A DNA stretch of 64,000 nucleotides from Paludibacteraceae bacterium (lineage in GTDB: Bacteria > Bacteroidota > Bacteroidia > Bacteroidales > Paludibacteraceae): NCBI GenBank assembly GCA_017477325.1, contig JAFUWV010000002.1, forward strand, positions 186,001 through 250,000. The letters run 5' to 3'. Positions 37,101 to 45,672 of the stretch are shown piece by piece; positions within the stretch are counted from its first letter, which is position 1, and each line of letters starts with the position of its first letter. The notes beneath the pieces are model-generated. The model had not been told where the DNA came from. It searched no databases and saw only the letters and a program-made list of their open reading frames with translations. The translations under genes and the position numbers were made by a program.

Positions 37101-37559
37101 AAAGCTGTTGCAGCAGAGATTGCCCAGATGACACAAGAGCAGATCCGCCAGATGGAATCGGAAGGGCAATACCAGCTTACCACCGTCAACTACCAGCTTA
37201 TTGGAGAAGATGTGGAAATCCTCACGGAAGACATGCCCGGCTGGCTTGTTGCCAATGAGGGACTCCTCACCATTGCTCTTGATATAGAAGTAAGCAATGA
37301 GCTTCTGGAGGAGGGTATAGCACGCGAACTTATCAACCGTATCCAGAACCTGCGTAAGTCATCCGGGCTGGAAATAACCGACCGCATACAGGTAGAACTG
37401 CAGAAAGACGATAATATCAACCAAGCAGTGCTGCACTTCTCCGATTATATTTCGTCGCAGGTTTTGGCACAGTCATTGTGCTTAGTAGACAAAGTGGAGC
37501 CGGCAACCGAACTCGACTTTGAAGACTTCTGCTTATACATAAACATCAAAAAAGCATAA
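34173..37559 (+). CDS. ileS: Isoleucyl-tRNA synthetase, eukaryote-like type
   Basis: Charges tRNA-Ile. The 1128-aa protein has the class I catalytic start PPSANGMPGIHHVLAR with GIHH as the HIGH signature, the WDTHGLPVE segment, the editing (CP1) domain, and KMSKR (683-687), then an anticodon-binding region and a long C-terminal extension without an evident zinc-binding end. Size and motifs match the second bacterial class of IleRS, which is closer to eukaryotic enzymes and in other species is linked to natural mupirocin resistance; that phenotype is not proven here. The next gene starts 4 nt after the stop. Confidence 0.95.
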   Translation: MKRFNEYNGLDLAAVASEMLSEWEKNKLFEQSVTTREGHRPFLFFEGPPSANGMPGIHHVLARSIKDTFCRYKTMQGYQVHRKAGWDTHGLPVELGVEKMLGITKEDIGKKISVDEYNAACRREVMKYTTEWTSLTKQMGYWVDLDNPYITYDNKYIETLWYLLKQLYNKGYLYKGYTIQPYSPAAGTGLSTHELNQPGCYRDVKDTTCTAQFRLKPSQLSSSLIKQSTDLPIFALAWTTTPWTLPSNTALCVGPKIDYVFLEASNPYSGKPAVYLMAKARVSAYFKEETDYRILAECKGKDLVGIEYEQLFPWVNPGEGAFRIIPGDYVTTEDGTGIVHIAPTFGADDKKVADQAGVQGLYMQTKQNGLRPMVDFTGKYWNLDDLDEEWVKTNVNTELYSQFAGQWVKNAYDPRYTIDGRYDEAAAQKDENLDIRLCIQMKQDDKVFRIEKHVHNYPHCWRTDKPVLYYPLDSWFIRSTAARDRMIALNNTIRWQPESTGTGRFGKWLENLNDWNLSRSRYWGTPLPIWRTEDGTEELCIGSVAELMGEIDKSVKAGFMKANPWPKFRVGDYSKENYSPEVIDLHRPYVDSVVLVSPSGKPMHRELDLIDVWFDSGAMPYAQIHYPFENQDAPRTADFISEGVDQTRGWFFTLHAIHTMIDDSVAYRNVISNGLVLDKNGNKMSKRLGNAVDPFSMLNKYGADAVRWYMLTNSSPWENLRFDPDGVEEVRRKFFGTLYNTYSFFALYANVDGWTPDTQSAQNAQQSETDRWILSKLNTLIREVTEYYETYEPTRAGRAIEDFVGNNLSNWYVRLNRKRFWGGEMNADKQAAYLTLYTCLRTVAQLMAPIAPFYADRLYRDLTQGETVHLSNWPEADTALIDSTLETQMQLAQQATSMILALRKRANKKVRQPLQKAVIPVQDEATKHNLLHVSDLIKAEVNVKELQIVTDDNAVQLVKKIRPNFKVLGKKVGAQMKAVAAEIAQMTQEQIRQMESEGQYQLTTVNYQLIGEDVEILTEDMPGWLVANEGLLTIALDIEVSNELLEEGIARELINRIQNLRKSSGLEITDRIQVELQKDDNINQAVLHFSDYISSQVLAQSLCLVDKVEPATELDFEDFCLYINIKKA

Positions 37560-37563
37560 CCAT

Positions 37564-37983
37564 ATGAAACGCTTCCTCTATTCTTTGGCGGGCTGCTGCC
37601 TCGTCCTCTTATCATTCAACTCCTGCGACGGCATGTTTGGTTCAAAGGAGTTTGAAGAAGACCTGCTCATCGGTAAATGGCAGAATGATAACAATCCCGG
37701 AGAATATTGGGTTTATTCTACGGAGACAGACAGTACCGGCACTTATCAGTATGGTCACACATGGGACGAGAATGACGATGTTCATGAGTCGGAACTGACT
37801 CCTTATGGCAACGGCTGGTTCAAGTGGCAACTGGTGAAGGCGGACCTCACGCAAATCCATCTGATGGAAAACGGGGGAGCCGAAGTGCCTAAGGTTTATA
37901 CCGTAACCATGCTCACCTCTACACGACTCACCTATAAAGAAGACCTCACCAAGAAAACTCACTCATTCACTAAAGTACAATGA
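37564..37983 (+). CDS. Small lipoprotein, lipocalin-like
   Basis: The 139-aa product has a lipoprotein signal peptide (lipobox NSC, C21). The mature part is beta-rich with an early LLIGKWQND motif like that opening many Bacteroidota lipocalin-type domains, and ends in a strand TRLTYKEDLTKKTHSF. No function can be given. It starts 4 nt after ileS and overlaps the AsmA-like gene by 4 nt (ATGA), so it is clearly cotranscribed and probably translationally coupled. Confidence 0.82.
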   Translation: MKRFLYSLAGCCLVLLSFNSCDGMFGSKEFEEDLLIGKWQNDNNPGEYWVYSTETDSTGTYQYGHTWDENDDVHESELTPYGNGWFKWQLVKADLTQIHLMENGGAEVPKVYTVTMLTSTRLTYKEDLTKKTHSFTKVQ

Positions 37984-40900
37984 AACGCTTTTGGAAGATA
38001 TTTGGCATCACACTCGGCAGTGTGACAGGAGTGGCACTGGTGGCAGTGCTTGTGGTCATATACATGGTGTTTACGCCCAAACGCCTCACGCCCATAGTCC
38101 GTGGTGTGGTGGCTGACTATGTGGCTTGTCCGCATGAGGTAGGGGAGGTTGACCTCACCTTCTTCTCCACCTTCCCCGAGTTCGGACTGCGCATAGACGG
38201 TCTCTACCTTATCAACCCGATGGCCGGTGCCCAGTCTGACACAGTGGTTGCGGCTCCCGAGGTTGTAGCCAAAATAGACCTTATGAAGTTTCTTCGTGAG
38301 AAAGAACTCGATGTACACGAGCTCTCACTGCAACAAGCCGAAGCCAATATCTTCATCAATGGAGAAGGGAAAACCAACATAGACGTGTTTGTTGTGCCGG
38401 AAGACACTACAGAAGACGACACCACCGCCTTCTCTCTGCCTTTTGACAAACTTACGGTGCAGGCCCTGTCGCTCACCTCTCCATGTATCTCTTTTTTTGA
38501 CGAGAAAGACAGCATCAGTGCCACACTGCTGAATACCACACTTGATGCTGATGCCAACGGGTTTGAAGATATCAACCTTAGTCTAAAGTCAGACTATGCA
38601 AGCGCGACGCTCTCGGGCGAGCAATATGCCGATAGTCTGAAGTTAGGTATCACTTCCAGCCATACAGGTTTCAACCTTGACAGTTTGCGCTTCACCCTGC
38701 GTGATGCCGCAGTCAGCATCAACGAGTTTGATATAGCCCTCAAGGGAGTGGTTGCCATTCCGGAAGACGATATTCTTATAGATGCTAATGTGAAGACCGG
38801 AGAGTGGGATATCCCTTCTGTCATACAGATTCTTCCCGCCAACATCAAGTCACTGCTAAAAGGTATAGATATAGATGCAGCAAAGGCACAGCTCACTGCC
38901 GATGTACAAGGTGTTTACAATGACTCGACGATGCCTCTGATTGATGCCTCGCTCACTCTTACTGATGGCAAGGCGGCATATATGGAGGTATTCCCTTATC
39001 GCATATCTGAGATAAACCTCAATGCCGATGCTCATGTTGACCTCAATGAAGAGAAAAACTCATCAGTACGAGTAAACCAACTGCATGCGCGTACAGGCAA
39101 AACCAGCATTGATGCGGAAGGCAATATAACCGAACTGCTTGACGATATGCTGTGCGATGTGTCGGCCCGGCTTGATGTCAATCTGCCTGAGTTCAAGCGC
39201 TATATGGAGTCTGACGGCATCAACACTGATCTGCAAGGACGTGCCCGCGGCAATGCTAAAGCAAAGATACGTCTGTCCGACCTGAGTGAGCTGCGCCTTG
39301 CAAAAGGCAATATCAGCGGTAATCTTGAACTCACTGACTTGCATGTCACTTACGACAGCATATTGCTTGATATACCCAAGACGGGTCTTGCTTTCAATAT
39401 TCCCAACCGTCAGCCTGCGCGGAAGCAAGTAGGCTGGATTTCAGCTACACTAACTCCGTCGCTTGTAAAAGCGGAGATGATAGACCTTGTGAAGGCTGAC
39501 CTTGCCTCTACCACCATCCAACTTCAGGCATCCGACGTTCTGTCAAGCAACAATATGCTTTATGCTGACGTCTCTCTCAAGACTGATAACCTTCGGGCGG
39601 ACCTTGACAGCATGGGGGCTACCATCCAGCAACCTTCGCTAACTGCTGCTGTGGACTACAACATGAAAGACACGGAGCAGATACCTACCGTGAATGCCAA
39701 ACTCAGGTTTGATGATATAGAAGGATACTATACTGACATCAAAGCACATCTTACCAAGTCGGAACTTGCTGCGGCCATGTCTCCAAGCAGCAATCGCAAG
39801 CAACCTAAGCTGCATGCGTCACTCAGCACAGCTTCGCTTAATGCCACTGTGGGTACGGACATAAAAGCTCAGACGGCAGCTCTGTCACTCACTGCCGATG
39901 CAGTACGCAACCCGGACAAAGAGAATGTGCTCCTTCAGTGGAATCCCGAACTCAAGGTTGACCTTAATGACGGAGAGGCTGAACTTGCGTCGTTTGCAGA
40001 GAAAATCAACATACCTCAAATCACTTTCAACTACTCCAATAAGATATTCAATATAAAGAAGAGCAATATACTGATAGGCAACAGCGACTTCTCTCTGGTC
40101 GGTGAGGTGCGCAACATAGGCGAGTGGATAGACAAAACAGGCAACCTGGAAGGCGAGCTGGCATTCACTTCACAGCACACTGATGTCAACGAGCTCATGG
40201 ACCTTGTCTCTGCCGATAGCGGTACAGAAGAAACGACAGAAGAGGCAGAAGCAGCCAAGACGGCAGAAGACAAAGATGCCAATCCGTTCCTTGTGCCCAA
40301 AGATGTTGACCTCACTCTTACCACCGATATCCGAGAGGCTGTAGTATTCGACCAGCTGGCACGTGAACTTGGAGGCAGACTCTATGTCAAAGACGGTGTA
40401 CTGGTACTTGAGGAGATGGGTTTCATCTGCAATGCCGCCAAACTGCAACTCACTGCCATCTACAAGACTCCGCGCCGCAATCACCTCTATGCCGGACTTG
40501 ACTACCACATGGTGGACATCAATATGCAGGAACTAGTCAACATGATTCCGCAGATTGACACTATGATGCCAATGCTCCGCAGTTTCCGTGGCAACGGCGA
40601 GTTCCACCTCGCTGCCGAGACATTCCTCACTGCCAACTATGACCCCAAGTGGAGCACCGCCCGTGGAGCAGTCAGCATCACCGGCAAGGACCTTGTGCTG
40701 CTTGACTCCGAGACCTTTGGAAAGATAGCGAAGATACTCATGTTCAACCGCAAGACAGAGAATCTTGTGGACTCCATCTCTGTGCAAGCCACACTCTTCA
40801 AGAAGGAGATAGACATATACCCGTTCTGCATGACTATTGACAAGTATATGGCAGCAGCCGGCGGACGCCACAATCTTGACATGTCGTTCGATTATCACAT

Positions 40901-41099
40901 CTCCCTGCTCAAACCTCTGTATATAGGTGTGGATGTGCTCGGCACGTTTGACGACTTGAAGATAAAACCTGCCAAGTGCCGCTATGCACAGGATTTCCGT
41001 CCTATCATACGCCGCGATGTAGAGACTCAGAACGCAACACTCAAGAAGATGATAAACGCTGCTCTCAAGCGCAATTCAACAATACAATCAGAGCAGTAA
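37980..41099 (+). CDS. AsmA-family inner-membrane/periplasmic protein
   Basis: The 1039-aa protein has an uncleaved N-terminal helix (about 9-31) followed by a very long periplasmic part of repeated beta segments. The start of the mature part (GEVDLTFFSTFPEFGLRIDGL) and the C-terminal AsmA_2-like block (LDYHMVDINMQELVNMIP, then ARGAVSITGKDLVLLDSETFGKIAKIL) mark the AsmA/TamB relatives. Such proteins form hydrophobic grooves and are thought to move lipids between membranes. A low-complexity E/T/A stretch interrupts it near 743-760. It shares a 4-nt overlap with the upstream lipoprotein gene. Confidence 0.88.
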   Translation: MKRFWKIFGITLGSVTGVALVAVLVVIYMVFTPKRLTPIVRGVVADYVACPHEVGEVDLTFFSTFPEFGLRIDGLYLINPMAGAQSDTVVAAPEVVAKIDLMKFLREKELDVHELSLQQAEANIFINGEGKTNIDVFVVPEDTTEDDTTAFSLPFDKLTVQALSLTSPCISFFDEKDSISATLLNTTLDADANGFEDINLSLKSDYASATLSGEQYADSLKLGITSSHTGFNLDSLRFTLRDAAVSINEFDIALKGVVAIPEDDILIDANVKTGEWDIPSVIQILPANIKSLLKGIDIDAAKAQLTADVQGVYNDSTMPLIDASLTLTDGKAAYMEVFPYRISEINLNADAHVDLNEEKNSSVRVNQLHARTGKTSIDAEGNITELLDDMLCDVSARLDVNLPEFKRYMESDGINTDLQGRARGNAKAKIRLSDLSELRLAKGNISGNLELTDLHVTYDSILLDIPKTGLAFNIPNRQPARKQVGWISATLTPSLVKAEMIDLVKADLASTTIQLQASDVLSSNNMLYADVSLKTDNLRADLDSMGATIQQPSLTAAVDYNMKDTEQIPTVNAKLRFDDIEGYYTDIKAHLTKSELAAAMSPSSNRKQPKLHASLSTASLNATVGTDIKAQTAALSLTADAVRNPDKENVLLQWNPELKVDLNDGEAELASFAEKINIPQITFNYSNKIFNIKKSNILIGNSDFSLVGEVRNIGEWIDKTGNLEGELAFTSQHTDVNELMDLVSADSGTEETTEEAEAAKTAEDKDANPFLVPKDVDLTLTTDIREAVVFDQLARELGGRLYVKDGVLVLEEMGFICNAAKLQLTAIYKTPRRNHLYAGLDYHMVDINMQELVNMIPQIDTMMPMLRSFRGNGEFHLAAETFLTANYDPKWSTARGAVSITGKDLVLLDSETFGKIAKILMFNRKTENLVDSISVQATLFKKEIDIYPFCMTIDKYMAAAGGRHNLDMSFDYHISLLKPLYIGVDVLGTFDDLKIKPAKCRYAQDFRPIIRRDVETQNATLKKMINAALKRNSTIQSEQ

Positions 41100-41150
41100 C
41101 GCCGGCATCAACCGGAACTTTAGAATATAAACCAAATACATCATAAAGCA

Positions 41151-42617
41151 ATGAAAACATTCCGTCTGATCAGCCTACTTCTGATAGGCATGGCTTGCAG
41201 CAGTTGTCTCACCACTCTGCTCACTATCGCATCTGCACCTCAGAAACCGGTAGCCACCACTACCGTAGTCACCACTCCGCAGCCAGTGGTTTACTCTACT
41301 CCTGCAAGTACCACTACCACTATCCGCACCTCAGGTCGTGAAACCACTACCACCGTCAAGGTGAATGCTATGACTACCGACATCAGTCTGCATCTTGACC
41401 TTCAGGCAGTGGCAGCCGCCTTCGCTCAGTCAGAGTCGGTTGAAGAGTTCGAGATGATACTCAACTCGTCACGTTACATGATTTCCAACCTTGACCTCAA
41501 CCACGACGGCTATATTGACTATCTGCGCGTAATGGAAGTGATGAACTCATACAACCACGTGTTTGTCATTCAAGCCGTGCTTGCATACAACGTCTTCCAG
41601 AATGTTGCTACCATCAACGTTGAGATGACCTCCACTCCTTATTTCCAGATTGTAGGTGACCCGTATGTATATGGTCAGAACTACATAGTTCAGCCTGTGT
41701 TTGTGCGTAACCCGCCTCTCTATACAGTGTTCCGTCGTCCTGGTTATATGGTTTGGCAATCACCATACTATTGGGGCTATCTGCCTTCTTACTACTCAAA
41801 ACCGGCACCTCAGTATCTGAGTCACTATCAGGCATACGTCAATACTTATATGCACAATCATAAGTACTGCCACGAAGTTACATATCCTACCGTTGTGCAC
41901 TATACTAACTACATCACTGTCATACAGAATGTGTCCCGCAACGACTATCAGACTTCTCACCCGGAAGAGTCGTTCAGCAACCGCACTTCCAGCATGAGTT
42001 ATACTCCTCAGGGCAGCACTTCTTCTCGCGGAGTGCGCAATGCCGGTGATGTTCGTCAGGCAGTGGCAGCAACTTCTGTTACCACTACCAGCAGTGGTTC
42101 TTCCCGCTCCGCCCAGCAAGCCAACAAAACCCAGACAACCGCCTCTACAGGTTCCTCACGTTCTGCTCAGGCATCGGGCACGGCTACATCTTCAAGCAGC
42201 ACTTCTTCGCGTTCTGCCTCTGCCTCAACTTCAACAGCAAGCAAGTCTTCCGCTCAGACAGAACCCAGACGTGAGACGACCACCACTACCACTCGCACCT
42301 CATCCACAACTACCTCATCGTCTCCTTCACGCTCAACGACTACCACAAAGACCACTACCACCACTTCGCGCTCTGCAGCAACATCGTCAAGTGTTCAGCC
42401 CAGTCGCACAACAAGCACTACATCGAAGATAAACAACGAAGGCCGTGTACGCTCAACATCTACCACCCGTACCACTGTCGAGTCAACATCACGCTCGGCT
42501 GCAAGCCAAATCACTTCTTCGCGTTCTGCAGCCGGCACATCGTCCACCCGTACCACTTCAACTGACAACACTTCTTCAAGCAGCCGCTCTGCAACAGCAG
42601 GTTCTTCTCGCAGATAA
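41151..42617 (+). CDS. Lipoprotein with EF-hand-like loop and Ser/Thr-rich tail
   Basis: The 488-aa protein has a lipoprotein-type signal peptide (ACSSC, lipidation at C19 or C16), a Thr-rich stretch, a globular part with a calcium-loop-like DLNHDGYIDYLR (115-126), a Tyr/Pro-rich middle (about 190-245), and a C-terminal 200-residue tail almost wholly of S, T, A and R, with SRSA occurring seven times. The tail looks disordered and could be a glycosylated or wall-contacting stalk. I do not know the family. It lies 51 nt after the AsmA gene and 26 nt before the M3 peptidase gene. Confidence 0.75.
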   Translation: MKTFRLISLLLIGMACSSCLTTLLTIASAPQKPVATTTVVTTPQPVVYSTPASTTTTIRTSGRETTTTVKVNAMTTDISLHLDLQAVAAAFAQSESVEEFEMILNSSRYMISNLDLNHDGYIDYLRVMEVMNSYNHVFVIQAVLAYNVFQNVATINVEMTSTPYFQIVGDPYVYGQNYIVQPVFVRNPPLYTVFRRPGYMVWQSPYYWGYLPSYYSKPAPQYLSHYQAYVNTYMHNHKYCHEVTYPTVVHYTNYITVIQNVSRNDYQTSHPEESFSNRTSSMSYTPQGSTSSRGVRNAGDVRQAVAATSVTTTSSGSSRSAQQANKTQTTASTGSSRSAQASGTATSSSSTSSRSASASTSTASKSSAQTEPRRETTTTTTRTSSTTTSSSPSRSTTTTKTTTTTSRSAATSSSVQPSRTTSTTSKINNEGRVRSTSTTRTTVESTSRSAASQITSSRSAAGTSSTRTTSTDNTSSSSRSATAGSSRR

Positions 42618-42643
42618 GTCTTTAATCTATAATATTTAACGCA

Positions 42644-44728
42644 ATGAAACGTCTACTAATAATTCCTGTAATAGCATTAGCCATGGTAGCATGCAACAAA
42701 CTGAATCCCTTGCTCTCCGGTGAGGAAACACCTTATGGTGTACCAGCTTTCGACAAGATACAACTCTCCGACTACGAGCCTGCCTTCAAGGAGGCTGTCC
42801 GTCAGCATCAGGCAGAGATAGATGCCATAGTCAACAACCCTGAGGAACCTACGTTTGAAAACACTCTTGTAGCACTTGACCGTGCAGGCAGTCTGTTGGA
42901 GAAAGTGGAAGGTGCGTTCTTCAATGTGCTGGAGGCAGACGGCAATGCAGAGATGGACGCTATAGCTGAGCGTGTGACACCTCTTGTAACCTCACTCTCT
43001 GACGAGATACTTCTCAACGAGAAACTCTTTGCCCGCATAAAGACGGTGTATGAGAAGAAGGAGAGTCTCGGACTTAATCCCGAGCAGATGCGTCTGCTGA
43101 CTGAGACCTACAAGAGTTTTGTCAACAACGGAGCCAACCTCAATCCCGAGCAGAAAGAGCGCCTGAAAGAGATAAACCAGCAACTTTCGCTTCTCTCCTT
43201 GCAGTTTGGCAACAATGTGGTTGCCGAGACCAACTCTATCAAACGTTTTATAACAGACGAGAGTCAGCTGGAGGGTCTTCCGGAAGGAGCAAAGGCAGCA
43301 GCTCAAGAAGAGGCCGCCGCAGCCGGTCACCCCGGTGAGTGGCTCTTTACACCAAAGCGCACCAGTTTCACTCCGGTGCTGCAGTACTGCAAGAACCGTG
43401 AACTGCGCAAACAGCTCTTGATGGACTACACCATTCGCGGCAACCGTGACAACGAGAACGACAATAAGTCGGTCATCAACCAGACCATGCGTCTGAGAAT
43501 AGAGAAAGCCAAACTCTTCGGATACGACTGCCCTGCAGACTATATCCTGAACGACTGCATGGCAAAAGATGCCAAGACTGTCAATCAGTTCCTTCAGTCA
43601 GTGTGGACTCCTTCGCTTGCTGCGGCAAAGCGTGAGGCGGCAGAACTGCAGAAGCTTATGGACAAAGATCTTCCGGGTGAAAAACTGCAACCTTGGGACT
43701 GGTGGTACTATGCAGAGAAACTGCGAGCAGAGAAGTATGCTCTCAACGAGGAAGACCTCAAACCGTATTTCGAACTGAGCAATGTTCGTCGTGGTGTGTT
43801 CGGTCTGGCTCATAGCCTCTATGGTCTCAACTTCGAACCTCTGCAGGATATGCCTGTATATAACAAAGAGGTTGAAGTGTTCCGTGTGACAGATGCAGAA
43901 GGCAATCTGGTAGGTATTCTTTATACCGACTATTTTCCCCGTGCAGGAAAGCGTCCCGGAGCATGGATGAACAATATCTGTTCGCAGTATATTGATGACG
44001 CAGGCGTTGACCATCGCCCTGTCATCATAAACGTAGGTAATTTCAATAAGCCTACGAAAGACAATCCTTCGCTTCTGTCTATGGATGATGTTGAGACTTT
44101 GTTCCACGAGTTCGGTCATGCTCTGCACGGACTGCTTTCGCATTGCACCTACAAGACTCTCTCCGGCACCAATGTGCCTCGCGACTTTGTAGAGATGCCA
44201 TCGCAGTTCATGGAGAACTACTGCTACGAGCCTCAGATAATGCGCACTTATGCTTTCCATTATCAGACAGGCGAAGTGATGCCTGACTCGCTCATTCAGA
44301 AGATAAACAATGCACGCAAGTTCAACCAGGGTTTCGTAGAGACCGAGCTTCTCAGTGCATCCATCCTCGACATGGATTACCACTGTCTGACAGCGGCAGA
44401 CACTATAGACGTGAACAAGTTTGAGGCAGAGAGCATGCAGAAGATGCAGATGCTGCCCGAGATTATAGTTCGCTATCGCTCTACTTTCTACAACCATATC
44501 TTCACTACGGGTTACGCAGCCGGGTACTATAGTTACACATGGTCGGCAGTGCTTGACTCGGATGCCTTTGCTGCTTTCAGTGAGACAGGCGATATACTCA
44601 ATCCGGATGTTGCCAAGCGTTTCCGTCACATGCTGGAGCAAGGAGGCACACGTGATGCACAAGAGCTCTGGAACGAGTTCCGCGGCCGTCCGGCTGATCC
44701 CAAATACCTCTTGGAGAAGAAGTTTTGA
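42644..44728 (+). CDS. dcp: M3-family peptidyl-dipeptidase, likely lipoprotein
   Basis: Zinc peptidase releasing C-terminal dipeptides or cutting oligopeptides. The catalytic motif FHEFGHALHG places H488, E489 and H492 at the zinc site, and the downstream PRDFVEMPSQFMENY segment typical of the Dcp/oligopeptidase A branch is present. At 694 aa it matches Dcp (about 680 aa), but it carries a lipoprotein-like leader ending MVAC (C17), so it is probably on a membrane in the periplasm rather than cytoplasmic. It lies in one run with an OPT peptide transporter, which suggests peptide processing and uptake. Confidence 0.92.
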   Translation: MKRLLIIPVIALAMVACNKLNPLLSGEETPYGVPAFDKIQLSDYEPAFKEAVRQHQAEIDAIVNNPEEPTFENTLVALDRAGSLLEKVEGAFFNVLEADGNAEMDAIAERVTPLVTSLSDEILLNEKLFARIKTVYEKKESLGLNPEQMRLLTETYKSFVNNGANLNPEQKERLKEINQQLSLLSLQFGNNVVAETNSIKRFITDESQLEGLPEGAKAAAQEEAAAAGHPGEWLFTPKRTSFTPVLQYCKNRELRKQLLMDYTIRGNRDNENDNKSVINQTMRLRIEKAKLFGYDCPADYILNDCMAKDAKTVNQFLQSVWTPSLAAAKREAAELQKLMDKDLPGEKLQPWDWWYYAEKLRAEKYALNEEDLKPYFELSNVRRGVFGLAHSLYGLNFEPLQDMPVYNKEVEVFRVTDAEGNLVGILYTDYFPRAGKRPGAWMNNICSQYIDDAGVDHRPVIINVGNFNKPTKDNPSLLSMDDVETLFHEFGHALHGLLSHCTYKTLSGTNVPRDFVEMPSQFMENYCYEPQIMRTYAFHYQTGEVMPDSLIQKINNARKFNQGFVETELLSASILDMDYHCLTAADTIDVNKFEAESMQKMQMLPEIIVRYRSTFYNHIFTTGYAAGYYSYTWSAVLDSDAFAAFSETGDILNPDVAKRFRHMLEQGGTRDAQELWNEFRGRPADPKYLLEKKF

Positions 44729-45648
44729 AATACTTTCTGAAACATATCACTGAACTGACATGGATAGCAGGTTCGCTGCTGTCTGTGTTGGCTCTTTGTA
44801 TGTTTGTGCCTGACTTTCTGACTTCAGAGCCTCTTGTGTGGCAGACGGTGGTGACAATGATACTTACAGTGGGCAATGCTGTGCTGCTGATGTATCTGGT
44901 GTATCAGGTGGGAATAACGCGCACGCGCTCTTCGCTGCCCGTGTTCTGCTATCTGCTGCTTGTCGGGGTTATGAGTCAGTTGCACTCTCAGTGGGAAGGG
45001 CAGATGGCTGTGTTGGGTCTGCAGTCGGTAGTCTTACTGCTTATGAGGGCTTACCGCTCCGACAATGCAGTGCACGAGAGTTTCCTCTCGACGCTTATCA
45101 TCTCAATCACAGCTCTTTTCCTGCCGGATATGCTGTTCTTGCTGCCTGTCTTGTGGATAGGTCTTTCCGTGCAGAGGGCAATGAACCTCAGAGTCGTTTT
45201 AGCGTCACTCATTGCTGCAGGGCTTTTTGTTCTGTATGTATGGATATCTTCCACTTTGTTTCCAAGTGCTTTTTCCATACTGAGTATAGGCGACACTTAC
45301 TTGCATACACTGCCTTCTGCCGAGGCGTTGCTGCCCCTACTGTTTCTTGCAGTGGCGGCAGTGGTGTTCGCAGTAACTTCTCTCTTGGGCTTTGCCCGTG
45401 AGAACAGCCGTGCACAATCGCTGGTGCTTATTCTGCTGATGCTGTTGCTTGTGAGCGTAGTGATGATGTTCTTCCCGCCTAAGTATTTCTCATCGCTTCT
45501 TGCAGTTGCGGTATATTCTGTGGCAGCCTTGTCAGCTTATTGTTTCTGTACACGGCAATCAGTGGCAATGGGAGTAATATTCATTGTGTATATACTTCTC
45601 TCTCTTGCACTCTTTACTCTGACCTTACTCAACGTACCAACTTATTAA
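44725..45648 (+). CDS. Polytopic membrane protein, unknown function
   Basis: The 307-aa protein is almost entirely hydrophobic with about nine or ten membrane helices and short polar loops. It resembles the DUF6427-type proteins of Bacteroidota by general make-up, but I see no decisive motif. The start is a TTG overlapping the stop of the M3 peptidase gene by 4 nt (TTGA), a classic coupling arrangement. A period-8 tandem array begins in its last codons (45636) and runs to just before the OPT gene. Confidence 0.75.
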   Translation: MKYFLKHITELTWIAGSLLSVLALCMFVPDFLTSEPLVWQTVVTMILTVGNAVLLMYLVYQVGITRTRSSLPVFCYLLLVGVMSQLHSQWEGQMAVLGLQSVVLLLMRAYRSDNAVHESFLSTLIISITALFLPDMLFLLPVLWIGLSVQRAMNLRVVLASLIAAGLFVLYVWISSTLFPSAFSILSIGDTYLHTLPSAEALLPLLFLAVAAVVFAVTSLLGFARENSRAQSLVLILLMLLLVSVVMMFFPPKYFSSLLAVAVYSVAALSAYCFCTRQSVAMGVIFIVYILLSLALFTLTLLNVPTY

Positions 45649-45667
45649 CTTACCAACTAATCAACTA
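45636..45667 (+). repeat. Four 8-bp tandem repeats over a stop codon
   Basis: ACCAACTT, ATTAACTT, ACCAACTA, ATCAACTA. The TAA stop (45646-45648) of the membrane protein lies inside the second unit. Confidence 0.8.
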
Positions 45668-45672
45668 CTTAT

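Noticed and set aside
43598..44662. 354-codon antisense frame inside the M3 peptidase gene
   Set aside because: Shadow of a gene with clear catalytic motif; Cys/His-rich nonsense composition.
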